A stretch of 64,000 nt of DNA, taken from contig OZ022349.1 of the NCBI GenBank assembly GCA_963989245.1, positions 7,649,607 to 7,713,606 on the forward strand. Direction: 5' to 3'. Source of the DNA: Nansenia antarctica (Eukaryota > Chordata > Actinopteri > Argentiniformes > Microstomatidae). A program made the position numbers and the translations under genes. Position 1 is the stretch's first letter. The number at the start of each line of letters is the position of its first letter. Under the pieces are notes generated by a model that saw only the letters and a list, made by a program, of their open reading frames with translations, did no database searches and was not told the origin of the DNA. Positions 1 to 11,205 of the stretch are shown piece after piece.

Positions 1-130
1 TAACGGCACTGGTTACTGACGGATCTCTCAACTCCTAAGCGTTCCTATAAGCACCATTGGGGCCATTATCCTCCAAATTGTTGAAGTGTTGAATACTTAT
101 TTTCCCCACTGAATATGATCCCAGCGGGAA

Positions 131-166
131 TGATCCATAGATAGATGATGATACATCCACGTGTCT

Positions 167-257
<91 letters not shown>

Positions 258-339
258 ATGACAGCTAGTGGCAAAGGGGACATATATCTAACAACGATCC
301 TATCTATGATCCATAGATAGATGATACATCCACGTATCT

Positions 340-381
<42 letters not shown>

Positions 382-426
382 ACTCACACACTCACACACT
401 CACACACTCACTCACTCACTCACTCA

Positions 427-484
<58 letters not shown>

Positions 485-521
485 GACAGCTAGTGGCAGT
501 AGGGGGACATATATCTAACAA
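131..521. repeat. Tandemly duplicated CA microsatellite block
   Basis: A unit starting tgatccatagatagatga, running through tacatccacgt and a long CA tract to gacagctagtggca and gacatatatctaacaa, occurs twice, starting at 131 and 307. The copies differ by small indels and by CACT/CTCA interruptions in the second CA tract. The CA tracts fill roughly 169-256 and 341-481. The Cys-Val and Thr-His polymers readable here are microsatellite translations. Confidence 0.9.
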
Positions 522-1050
522 TGCTCTTTCACATTATTGAGCGTGTCCCGTCTCCTAGCTGACGCCACGGAGCGCGGGTCCCCCCGGGGCGCGCAACAGC
601 GGCGCGCCGGGCTGATCCCAGGTCAGTTTAGGGCCGGCCGCCTCCCCCGGACCCCCATGCATTTTTAACCGCCTCAAACTGATCCCGTCACTCCTCCGCT
701 CCTTCATGAACCCAGTGTTTTCAAAGCGCTAACACGCACCCTTCAGACGAGCAGAAGACTACAAAAAAAAACTTTTTTTAAAAAAAACTTTTAAGAAAAA
801 ACCTCATTCAAGTCATTCCAAAGTGCATCAACACTGTGAAGTACATAAAAGTCGTGCCTCTTGCTCCTGCCCATCAGGTTGTCTGAGGGCTGTGTGAATG
901 TGTGAATGTGTGGTAAGAACTGGCTTGTTGAGATGTGCTGCCCAGGTTTCTATGGTCTATGTTCCCTGGGTCAGCAGTCAAGGCTAACGGGGCTGGTTAA
1001 GTGTTGAAGACACACAGAGAATAGGGTATACAGTTGAGGTGTGTGAGTGA

Positions 1051-1096
<46 letters not shown>

Positions 1097-1198
1097 CTAC
1101 ACAGTCGGTTGAGGCTCAAAAGCATACTCATTTCATTGAAAACGGTGTTTAATATAATAGAGAGTAGATGGGATGGGAGGGTTGTAAGACGCATATGA
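522..1198. other. Intron 5 sequence, GC-rich patch and GT repeat
   Basis: No gene is seen. 545-660 is GC- and CpG-rich unlike its surroundings. 768-800 is A/T homopolymeric. 1040-1095 is a (GT)n tract with a short GAGT variant at its start. Confidence 0.6.
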
Positions 1199-1567
1199 TG
1201 AGTGCCCTGCATAAGTGACGGAACAGTGAAGCATTTTTTTCTTCTTTTGGCTCTACACAAAGTTTGTATTTTAAATTTAAAAAATTACTATAGAATTACT
1301 GTGGAAGTAGAGATAGATTATCAGCTTATATTTGATGGTATATATGTGATGGTATATATGTGTACATATTGGTTTCACCATTTAGAAAAACAAATGTCCA
1401 AATTAAGTACTAACAACTATTTAGTATTCGGTTGACAACCCTTTGCGTGAAATAACTGCCTGAAGTCTGCTGCCCACTGATTGCTCCAGGCGCTGGGTAT
1501 CTTCTCTGGTGATGCTCTGCCAGGCCTGTACTGCAGCAGCCATCTTCAGTTGTCGAAATCAATATGT

Positions 1568-2617
1568 ACCGTATTTTCCGGACTATAAGTCGCGGTTTTT
1601 TTCATACTTTGGCTGGTCCTGCGACTTATAGTCAGGTGCGACTTATATATCAATAATTCATAATCTCTGACTGACATGAACTGACATACGGTAATCTCTG
1701 ACTGACATGAACCAAGGAGTAACTTCCGCTAGCGCCTCATACACGATAGAATAGCCATTATACTTGACAATGTGGACATTAAACACGACAATGTGGACAT
1801 TAAACATGATGTTATGGACCTTATACACAATGTTATGGACGTTATAAACGATATTAAAGTCATTTATTACCTTTCAGAGGCTGTTCAATGTTGCATTGTT
1901 TGTAGCATCCTGACTACTTTCGTTTTCACAAAGCTATCTTTGTCATGGCCTTATACACGATAAATAGTCATTACACTCGACAATGTGGACATTAAGCACT
2001 ATATTATCAACGTTATACACGATATTAAAGTCATTTATTACCTTTTAGAGGCTGTTCAAAGTTTCATTTTCTCTCGCGACGCCATGTTGCTAGCCTCCGC
2101 TAGCCCCGCGCTAGCTAGCGGACTTTACACTCGATAATACAAGTATTCCTTAACCTTTCAGAAAAAAGTTTTAACGTGAATTATGTCCTTCCTGGGTTTA
2201 CAAATCCTATTATGAATGTTATACACGATATTAAAGTCATTTATTACCTTTTAGAGGCTGTTCAATGTTGCATTGTTTGTAGCATCCTGACTACTTTCGT
2301 TTTCACCAAGCTATCTTTGTCATGGCCTCATACACGATAAATAGTCGTTACACTCGACAATGTGGACATTAAGCACTATATTATCAACGTTATACACGCT
2401 ATTATGAACGTTATACATGATGTTAAGTCATTTATTACCTTTTAGAGGCTGTTCAAAGTTTCATTTTTCCTCCGCGACGCCATGTTGTTAGCCCCGCGCT
2501 AGCTAGCGGACTTTACACTCGATAATACAAGTATTCCTTAACCTTTCAGAAGAAGTTTCAACGTGAATTATGTCCTTCCTGGGCTTACAAATCCTCTCAT
2601 GTCTCTTCACAGTGCCA

Positions 2618-2655
<38 letters not shown>

Positions 2656-2794
2656 GATTCCGCCAAGCACGTTCCCTTGAACCATGCGACTTATAGTCCA
2701 GTGCGACTTATATGTGGTTTTTTCCTCTTCATGACCCATTTTTGGCCTGCTGCGACTTATACTCGGGTGCGACTTATAGTCCGGAAAATACGGT
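1568..2794. mobile_element. Nested TIR DNA transposon with GCGACTTATA subterminal repeats
   Basis: The ends are perfect inverted repeats: ccgtattttccggactataa at the left and its reverse complement at the right, flanked by TA on both sides. The core GCGACTTATA recurs near both ends (about 1620, 1638, 2687, 2702, 2751 and 2768), like transposase-binding sites. The interior holds an approximately 377-bp tandem duplication (1851 versus 2228) that includes attaaagtcatttattacct and cgctagctagcgg. No transposase reading frame survives. These ends are a recurrent repeat in fish genomes; I do not assign the superfamily. Confidence 0.8.
1851..2590. repeat. Two ~377-bp tandem units inside the TIR element
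   Basis: Long identical stretches recur with a 377-bp offset, for example tgttgcattgtttgtagcat and gtggacattaagcactatat. Each unit contains a shorter inner repeat of the attaaagtcatttattacc segment, so the array is two-tiered. Confidence 0.75.
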
Positions 2795-2931
2795 ACACAA
2801 ATACCATCAAATAAACACAGAGAATCTCTACATTAACCTCATAGTAACTGTTTGATTTCAAATCCAAACTTTGTGGAGTGTAGAAGAAGAAAAAAATGCT
2901 TCACTGTCTGCTTTACATATGCTGGGCACGG

Positions 2932-3637
2932 TCTAAGATATACTGGAAACGGTACTTCTAGTCATCTGTCCCTCTTGTGTGTGTGCAAGAAAAGTGTGCA
3001 TGGAAGAGGGGGAAAATGAATGTAAACCTAAAAGAAATCATGTTCCTGTAAGGGTGTATTGTATCAATACCTTCACTGTTTTAAACATGGCATCAAAGTT
3101 TTCCTGGTAATACATTTCAAACAATATTCACTGAACTCATGGATAGGTAATATTTCAAATCACTAGTGGATATTCATAATCCATGACCCCTTTTACCTTT
3201 TACTGTCACCTTTTGGCTTAATGGTTTAACAGAGTGTAAGGGGAGGCTCATATGGACCTCCAGTACCACCGCTCGATCCAGCCTGTGAGGCCGCAGAGAG
3301 AGCAGGTCCCTGACTGGACCTATCAGCACGGTCCAACCCCCCCTCCTGGCCTGTGGCTGTACTGCAGCAGGCGGACCACTGCAGGTGCACAGGGAAGGTC
3401 AGTTCTACACAGACACACACGTCGTATTAGACGAGAGCAGAACTTTTATCTGAGTGTGTGTTTTATTTTTTTTTCAATTGAATTTGACGTGTGTGTGTGC
3501 GCGTGTGTGGGTGTGCACGTGCGCGTGTGCATGTGCGTGGCTTGGGCCCTCCCTGGTCCTGAGGCTGTATAATTGAGAGACAGAAGAAACATAGACCCAG
3601 AACGGTAAAGAGGGAGAAGAAAGAAAGAGAGGGGGAA

Positions 3638-3682
<45 letters not shown>

Positions 3683-4656
3683 GGAGATGGAAAGAGAAAG
3701 AGAGGGAGGGCTACTGTGGGTGGAGCAGCCTAGCGCCTGGGCTAACAGGGGATTCACGTTCACTCAGGCTCCAACTGATGCGCCGCCAGGCTCTTTGAAG
3801 GGATTATTAACACGTTTTGATTACTGTGGTCCAGTTGTCACAGAAAATATAACCTCCATCAGGGTATGAAACGGACGGCCCTTTTTCTTTTCTCTCGCCG
3901 CTTCAGCCCCCCTCGCTTGCATCCCCGCGCCCGCACACCCACCCACACACCAACCCCCCCCACCCCCCCCGCTCCACCCAGGCCGGCCTGACTCAAAGCA
4001 ATCCACTAATTACGGTTTCAGACATCTCGGAGAATGGACTAATACACTATTAGGGAATATATTATATATTATATCTCTATTTCTGTATAGAGAAATTAGT
4101 CACCCTCTCTGGTGGCCCCAGCATGAGTGGAGACACACAAAAAAAACACTGCTGGCTGTTTCCACCAGTCAGTGTCACTGCATGGTGTTTTACCATCAGT
4201 TTAAGAACTAAAGTACTTTGGGAGGCTTTCGAGAAACTTTCTCTGGGATGGGTCACTCTGCTTGTCAGACAACGGGTAATAAATGACTGTTTTCATGCTA
4301 TAGACCAATCTAAAGATGGTATGATACCAGGTGAGGCATAATTGTGTAATAAATTTACCACCAAAGCTACGGGTAATTATTAACAAAGGTAATGTGTCAA
4401 CTAGGGCAGTCCACCGACCTTTTGGTAGCACTGAGAGGTCAGACATTTTGAGTACAATCGGTTCTCGTACTCAAAAACAACACAAAATCATGTTCGCTAG
4501 CCAGATGACAAAGTTAGCTAGAGGTGCATGTGAAAATTGTGTCAATTTCCAAGACGTATCGAGTTTCGCCCCCAATTCAGCCTAGTGCCCAGCCCCATTG
4601 ATTCTAGTCATATACAATGGCTTGAGTCTTCAAGGTGTATGTGGGTTAGTAACAGT
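2932..4656. other. Intron 5 sequence without recognised gene
   Basis: 3232-3400 is GC-rich, and a short frame reads through it on each strand, but neither resembles a known exon. 3490-3540 is a degenerate GT/GC tract. 3600-3710 is a GA-rich purine tract. 3905-3975 is C-rich. The remainder is ordinary AT-rich intron. Confidence 0.5.
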
Positions 4657-5398
4657 TGTTATGAACCGGAACACTACGATCAGATCAGGCAGTCAGTCAA
4701 TCAATCAAAAGGTGAAATTTATTGACAATTGGTCAATTAGAGAGTTAGACTCAGCGGTAACAAAGCCACGCAGCCACTTAAAAAACTGTCAGTAAAGAAT
4801 CGGAGGGAGCGAGCCGTTTGTCTCTGTCCCTTCATAGTCAGGGCCCAGTGATAGACTGATCAATAAGCAGGTTAGTGTAGGCAGCCTTTCTCCAATTTCT
4901 GCAGTTCTGTAACCCCCAAAAACGTCTAACACTAGCTGGGTTCGCTATATGGGTGGCTGGTTTCCCCAGAGACAGGGAGCAGCCTGTATTCAAGCCCCCA
5001 AAAAAGGGTGACAGAGGCGTTTTAGAATTATTAGCAGTGGCTCGCTCTGCAATCTTGTTAATGAGAACACAGACCGCCCGCCAATACAACACAATCGCAG
5101 TGTCAATAAACAGTTGATCACAAGATAATAACTTTTTTTTGGGAAGGAAAATAAAGGACTACAAACCCGAAAGCCCGTTTCCATCACGAAAACAACACAA
5201 ATGTTGATTGCTTACTCATCTTATCAATCAAATCAAGAGTGGCTGCAGGACGTGACAAACAACACACACCAGTGTATAAACCTGTTGTGTTTCCACCTCC
5301 ATTCCCGGCGGTGGCGGAGCACCTTCTAGAACCTTCTAGAACAAAGCAGCTGACTTAGCGTCTCGTTAGCACGGCACTTTAGCCTCACTGGGGGGACA
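4657..5398 (-). mobile_element. Putative solo LTR, minus orientation, 742 bp
   Basis: On the minus strand the segment begins TGTCCCCCC and ends TTCATAACA, the TG...CA form of LTRs. The flanks are aacagt (4651-4656) and tacagt (5399-5404), a possible 6-bp target duplication with one mismatch. Read on the minus strand it carries a perfect heat-shock element near its 5' end (5324-5341), a TTTATA TATA-like box (about 5275-5280) and an AATAAA poly(A) signal (4718-4723) about 61 nt before its 3' end. That order (enhancer, TATA, poly(A) signal, short U5) fits an LTR. No internal retroelement sequence flanks it. The call is inferred from structure, not from homology. Confidence 0.5.
5324..5341. promoter_or_regulatory. 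Perfect four-unit heat-shock element
   Basis: TTCTAGAACCTTCTAGAA is four alternating inverted nGAAn units with correct 5-bp phasing, the canonical HSF1 binding site. It lies within the putative solo LTR, about 57-74 bp from its 5' end. Confidence 0.6.
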
Positions 5399-5549
5399 TA
5401 CAGTAGTACAGTGACGCTGACGCCGCTTCTTCACCCTGTCACTGAGAAAAACAACTGAAAAGACTCCAACTGAAAGCCAAACATCCAAACATGTTTCCTC
5501 TGAAACACACCTCAACCTCCTTTTCAAGGAATTAAGTCAACAGATACTT

Positions 5550-6030
5550 GGGGGGGGGGGGGGGGGGGTTGGGGGAGGTCAACAAAAGACCGAAAAACAG
5601 TGTAGAACATCAATAAAGACACTAGTACAATAGAAAACCTCAGTCTCACTGAGAAAAGCCCACTGACCATGTTACTGCATGTCCCATTTGTGAAATGTAT
5701 ATACGTAAACAGGCTAAGTATTGAGCGAGAGGCTGTTTGTGAAACGTACACATGATCTGTGGACGGGGTAAAGTGGCGGACATCAAAGGGCCCCGGAGAG
5801 GGAGAGGGAGAGAGAGAAAGTAGGCCAGGCCGTGGCCAGAGAGAAAGAGAGAAAGGGAGGGGGGGAGAGTAAGGGAGAGCAAACAGAGATGAGTGGAGTG
5901 TTGGCGGTAAAGAGAGGAGAGAGTAGAGAGAGATAGAGAGGTAGAGAGAGAGAGGACAGATTGAGAGGAGAGAGAGAACGCAAAAAGGCAGAGTAGATTG
6001 GAAGGGATCAAGATGCAGAGAAAAGCAGAG

Positions 6031-6098
<68 letters not shown>

Positions 6099-6105
6099 AG
6101 GGGGG
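5550..6105. repeat. Poly-G run and long GA-rich purine tract
   Basis: 5550-5568 is a G homopolymer run. From about 5795 to 6098 nearly every base on the plus strand is a purine, ending in pure (GA)n at about 6032-6095. The Ser-Leu-Ser polymer frames on the minus strand are translations of this tract. Confidence 0.9.
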
Positions 6106-6185
6106 TTGGAGGGATAGAAAGGTTGGTCCCAGGCTGGGAGGGAGCTCAGGTGTGAGTTCTGAGGAAGCACCTTCTGTTCAGGGCC

Positions 6186-6465
6186 GAGAGGCCCCACATG
6201 GAGAGGAGAGGAGAGGACAGGAGAGGAGAGGAGAGGCCCCACATGGAGAGGAGAGGAGATGGACAGGGGCCTCTTGTTTGGCCCAAATAAACCCAGGTGG
6301 GTTTTAAAAATGTTAAGACCTATCACCTAATTTTACCTTGAATTTAAGACCTTTTTAGGCCCCACATGGAGAGGAGAGGAGAGGAGAGGACAGGAGAGGA
6401 GAGGAGAGGAGAGGACACCTAATTACCTAATTTTACCTTGAATTTAAGACCTTTTTAGGCCTTAA
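6186..6465. repeat. Complex duplicated satellite with GGAGA core
   Basis: ccccacatggagaggagagg occurs three times (about 6191, 6236 and 6360) and cctaattttaccttgaattt with its continuation twice (about 6327 and 6425). Runs of GAGAG pentamers lie between them. The arrangement suggests a mobile-element fragment that carried the GA satellite when duplicated. Confidence 0.8.
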
Positions 6466-6761
6466 AGGCCGGATTGCTGGATTTTAGACTATAAGGCTTT
6501 TTAAGACCAGCGCGGGAACCCTGATTACACTTGATACATTCATCTTTTGTGTATATTTAACCAGAGTGTCGACACGCACGCACACACCTATTTCCCCCTA
6601 GCTTGAATGCATGTGAAATGTGGACGCTACGCATATTGAAACTATTGGATTTGTTTGGAACTAGACCACCCTCCAACAGGGTTGCTCTACACCAGGGTGC
6701 TTTGATTCGGGTGGAATGCTGACGTTTTACATCATATGAACCAGGCGGGGGACCCTGGCAG

Positions 6762-6889
6762 ATGGGGTATGCGACAGCGTGGCCATTTTCCAGTCCAGCG
6801 CCCCGGAGTTGAACGTGGCGACACACATGGCCTCCCTGTCGACCAGCGTGTCTGGGGCTCTGCTGCCTCACCTGGAGGGCCAGGCTGAG
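6762..6889 (+). other. Exon-like open segment, unidentified
   Basis: The plus strand reads an open frame of about 42 codons, containing DSVAIFQSSAPELNVATHMA. It is bounded by ...ccctggcag on the left and gag|gtacta on the right, so an AG acceptor and a GT donor are both present. Third codon positions are strongly G/C (for example GTG GCC ATT TTC CAG TCC AGC GCC), unlike the AT-rich intron around it. I do not recognise the protein. It would be antisense to vti1a. It may be a captured or duplicated exon, an exon of a nested gene, or chance. Confidence 0.3.
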
Positions 6890-7616
6890 GTACTAACGTC
6901 AAAACAAGCTCATGTCAAGTGTTCATAAAAGCATGTTGACTTGACCTGGGATTGGTACATACATGTTTGGAGTTTTGAGGCCTTGATTTACGAATTGAAG
7001 AATGTAACGTATATATACTGTATATACATGCCTCATGAGATTAGACCAACTGCCTTACCTCATCAGAATCCAACATGTCAGCTTGTTTTAATCCACTGCT
7101 TGTGTTAATTGTACACTGTACTGTATAGCTTTAACAACATGAATCCCAGATTGCCCCTGAGCTGTAAGTGTGATAACGGTTAGAAGTACTTATTAGTATT
7201 TGACAGGTAATAAGTTCGATTAGCATTGTTCAGGAAAATAATGTCGTTTTTTTTTTACTCAAAAAAGTAAACTCAAGAGTTATATGAATAACATCTTAAG
7301 TTGTAAGAAACAGAAGCGAGACCTCTACACGACCTCTATAAGAGACCTATACACTGCTTTGACAATAAAACCAGAAATTAAACATTTCCAAAGGAAAGCT
7401 GCAGACACCACTCGCAACAATTAACATCAAAGATACCATTCACATCACATCTAAACTTGAGGTAACCGTATCTATATTGTAAAGTTATGGTGGCAAAGCC
7501 GTTGTTGTCAGTTTGTGGCGACATCATGTAAATTACAAGTGAAGGCTTCCCCTAGAGAGGCGGGTGAACCTGTCATGGGGGACGGTGGAGCAGTCGCATT
7601 CACCAACGCCACAGCC

Positions 7617-7849
7617 AACCACACACAACAACACACGACAACACACAACAACACACACAACAACACACAACAACAACACACCACAACACACCACAACACA
7701 CCACAACACGCAACAACACACAACAACACACAACCACACGCAACACACAACAATACACAACAACACACAACAACACATGTTTAGGATCTTAATCATCCCC
7801 ATCAGCTGTCCTTTCTCAGCTCTCTCCCTATCTCCCCCTCCTTGTGTGT

Positions 7850-7886
<37 letters not shown>

Positions 7887-7887
7887 C

Positions 7888-7940
<53 letters not shown>

Positions 7941-7945
7941 CATGC
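7617..7945. repeat. (ACACAACA)n array followed by GT microsatellite
   Basis: 7617-7775 is an irregular array of ACAACAC/ACACAACA units. 7843-7945 is a (GT)n tract with GCGT interruptions. The two are separated by about 65 nt of pyrimidine-rich sequence. Readable Thr-Gln-His and Cys-Val polymers are repeat translations. Confidence 0.9.
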
Positions 7946-8586
7946 GTCTGTGCGCTTGCATGAAAAAGGGGACCCTGGAATACAATTACTTAAAAGCAAG
8001 CAAACAAGCATATCTCCCCTCTTTTCTGCATTTGCATTAACTCCATATATCTGAACTAAATAGAAATAACAGTTATGCATTAAGTAGGCCGTTTACAGCG
8101 AGCATTCCACTGGTCAGTAGTCCACATAGTAGTCAATAACATATAATAGAGCGAGAGAGAGAATAAATCTCATAAATAGAGTTTGTTCAAATCTATGTCT
8201 ATTACGTGATGAATGGAAGACACATTATTACATATGAACAAACAGCGTCCTTCTTGGGGAGCATCTTTCCTTTCTTTTCAAGACGTTTTCCATCCTTTGT
8301 TCGCTGTCACTGAATCCCCTGAACTAACATATAACCCTGGACAGAAAAGAGGTAATAATATGATAAATGTATATCACCATCTAGCGTGGCACAGTGATTG
8401 AGATGTCAACATTTTCTATAGAGATAGTTCACGCTCTTCGCAGCATCTCAATCTGCTACATGCTACTGTGCACCGCTTGAAAGAAGCTTTGTTGAGGGAT
8501 TCTCATACTAAACACATTTACAGGCATGTGATAGAACATTATACCTCTATAACTCATTCAGTTGAATGGGGAAGTGTGTCCAAACT

Positions 8587-8597
8587 TGTGACTGGTA

Positions 8598-8630
<33 letters not shown>
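8587..8630. repeat. Compound (TG)n(TA)n microsatellite
   Basis: A short tgtgtgtg run passes directly into tatatata. Confidence 0.85.
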
Positions 8631-8631
<1 letters not shown>

Positions 8632-8944
8632 TGGCTAAACATCTTAACAACAAAAGTATTTACAGGAACGCGTCAAATTAATCCCAAAGGGAGATCTCAT
8701 GTTTTCAAATTACATATGATGATATTTTATTTCCGAAGCTACTCTGCGTACCGCGGTGCCTCTGTACTACTGGGAAAGTAGCATTGTGAGTCTGAGTAGC
8801 GTGAGTAGATGGCCATCATCAGTAGATTGCTTTTTAGAGAGTTTTCTAAGTGACGCCCACGTCTGATTTGACAATTATGGCACAAGGCTGATAATACACT
8901 GCAACATTCAGTGAATTCAACAGAAGGCGAAATAACTGATGCAT

Positions 8945-9178
8945 GCGCGCGCACGCACGCACACACACACACACACACACAGACACACACACACACACAC
9001 ACACACACATACTCTGACTTGTGCGGATATCTTCGGCAGGCACAACAACAAAAACAAAACTCAGTGATAAATAAATAACCGCCCGCCGCCTGTGCGTTCC
9101 CTTCTCAGGAACTCTGGGGCTCACGCAGACCCGTCCAAAGACTTTAACATTGTGTGTTTGTGTGTGTGTGTGTGTGTG
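8945..9178. repeat. CA and GT microsatellites in opposite orientation
   Basis: 8945-9009 is (CA)n with CG steps and one AG interruption. 9153-9178 is (GT)n. The two tracts are complementary and about 145 nt apart. Confidence 0.85.
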
Positions 9179-9778
9179 TTTAGCCCCCTTCGTCCCCTTC
9201 TGAAGAGGGAGAACAAGTCAGGCCTCCCTCCTACAGTGGCTCAAGGGCGCGGCCTATCTGCCAAACGGCAGAATGCACAACTTCGATTTTTCCCCAGCAG
9301 AGCAAGCCAGCCAGCCAGGCAGGAGGCAGGTTCATTTATATGGGAGTCAAACTGTTTGTACTGCCAAGGTTATGTTCTTTAACAGGGAAGTAAAGGACAG
9401 ACTGAAGTTAGTCGCAACTTAAAAATTCAGATGAGTACCAAGCCAACTGTGATTAACATAAAAATGGGAGAGGATATTTGGAATGAGACCAATTAAGTTG
9501 CTGCATTTTTGCGATGGAAAATCTCGTTGTTTCACATCTGTCCGTCGAAAATGTATGCCATTGATTCAAATTCCAACGTTCACATCACTACTGAGTATCC
9601 AAACTTGAATATGTCTGTTTCAGAAAGATATATGAGGGGCGAGAAATTAACATGCGCGCAAACCGTAACAGCGCACTTCTACTACGAATTCAAGAAAAGG
9701 TGTCATAACTCACCATCTCAAAATACATTAAAAAAAAAAAAACTATTTACCACATGCTCTTGTCTCGCCATACATAAA

Positions 9779-11205
9779 TAGCTCAACCTCTACCTAAGTC
9801 AAACATAACTAACTCAGCCCCTACCTCAGTCAAACATAGCTAGCTCAGCCCCTACCTCAGTCAAACATAGCTAACTCAGCCCTACCTCAGTCAAACATAG
9901 CTAGCTCAGCCCCTACCTCAGTCAAACATAGCTAACTCAGCCCCTACCTCAGTCAAACATAGCTAACTCAGCCCCTACCTCAGTCAAACATAGATAACTC
10001 AGCCCTACCTCAGCCACACATAGATAACTCAGCCCCTACCTCAGTGAAACATAGCTAACTCAGCCCCTACCTCAGTGAAACATATCTAACTCAGCCCCTA
10101 CCTCAGTCAAACATAGATAACTCAGCCCCTACCTCAGTCAAACATAGATAACTCAGCCCCTACCTCAGTGAAACATAGATAACTCAGCCCCTACCTCAGT
10201 GAAACATAGCTAACTCAGCCCCTACCTCAGTCAAACATAGATAACTCAGCCTCTACCTCAGTCAAACATAGCTAACTCAGCCCCTACCTCAGTCAAACAT
10301 AGATAACTCAGCCCCTACCTCAGTGAAACATATCTAACTCAGCCCCTACCTCAGTGAAACATAGATAACTCAGCCCTACCTCAGTCAAACATAGATAACT
10401 CAGCCCCTACCTCAGTCAAACATAGATAACTCAGCCTCTACCTCACTCAAACATAGATAACTCAGCCCCTACCTCAGTCAAACATAGATAACTCAGCCCC
10501 TACCTCAGTCAAACATAGATAACTCAGCCCCTACCTCAGTCACACATAGATAACTCAGCCCCTAACTCAGTCAAACATAGATAACTCAGCCCCTACCTCA
10601 GTCACACATAGATAACTCAGCCCCTAACTCAGTCAAACATAGCTAACTCAGCCCTACCTCAGTCAAACATAGCTAACTCAGCCTCTACCTCAGTCAAACA
10701 TAGCTAACTCAGCCTCTACCTCAGTGAAACATAGCTAACTCAGCCCCTACCTCAGTGAAACATAGATAACTCAGCCCCTACCTCAGTCACACATAGCTAA
10801 CTCAGTCCCTACCTCAGTCAAACATAGCTAACTCAGCCCCTACCTCACTCAAACATAGCTAACTCAGCCCCTACCTCAGTCACAGATAACTCAGCCCCTA
10901 CCTCAGTGAAACATAGCTAACTCAGCCTCTACCTCAGTCAAACATAGCTAACTCAGTCCCTACCTCAATCAAACATAGATAACTCAGCCCCTACCTCAGT
11001 CAAACATAGATAACTCAGTCCCTACCTCAGTGAAACATAGCTAACTCAGCCTCTACCTCAGTCAAACATAGCTAACTCAGCCCCTACCTCAATCAAACAT
11101 AGATAACTCAGCCCCTACCTCAGTCAAACATAGATAACTCAGTCAAACATAGATAACTCAGCCCCTACCTCAGTCACACATAGCTAACTCAGCCCCCTAC
11201 ATCAC
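9779..11205. repeat. 1.4-kb minisatellite, ~31-bp units, about 45 copies
   Basis: The unit is about ctcagcccctacctcagtca followed by aacatagataa. Recurrent variants are gctaa or gataa, gtcaaac, gtgaaac or gtcacac, and cccta or cctcta. A few units lack one C, and 11140 and 10885 carry shortened units. Variants are interspersed, with some locally repeated pairs (for example gtcacac units near 10540 and 10605), as expected from unequal exchange. No gene overlaps it. Confidence 0.95.

Larger units (their letters stand above)
1199..2931 (-). mobile_element. Tc1/mariner-like element, internally deleted, split by a nested insertion
   Basis: The ends form terminal inverted repeats. The left end reads gtgccctgcataagtga...acagtgaagcattttttt, and the reverse complement of 2880-2930 reads gtgcccagcatatgtaaa...acagtgaagcattttttt. 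About 1430-1560 holds a minus-strand piece typical of fish Tc1 transposase DNA (tgcctgaagtct, then gatgctctgccaggcctgtactgc). A second TIR element occupies 1568-2794. Without that insert the element is only about 0.5 kb, so it is a non-autonomous relic. A related copy lies at 59505-60213. Confidence 0.75.

Noticed and set aside
35..518. Cys-Val and Thr-His polymer frames, and similar ones at 7508-8080, 11585-11899 and 43877-44207
   Set aside because: All are CA/GT microsatellite translations.
3232..3400. Possible GC-rich exon on the plus strand (MDLQYHRSIQPV...)
   Set aside because: No homology recognised and stops occur in two of three frames; the borders are unconvincing.
5646..6326. 226-codon minus-strand frame
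   Set aside because: It spans the GA purine tract and satellite units; the product is a low-complexity Ser-Leu protein.
9779..11205. CRISPR-like appearance of regular repeats
   Set aside because: Units are contiguous with no unique spacers, and the DNA is eukaryotic; this is a minisatellite.
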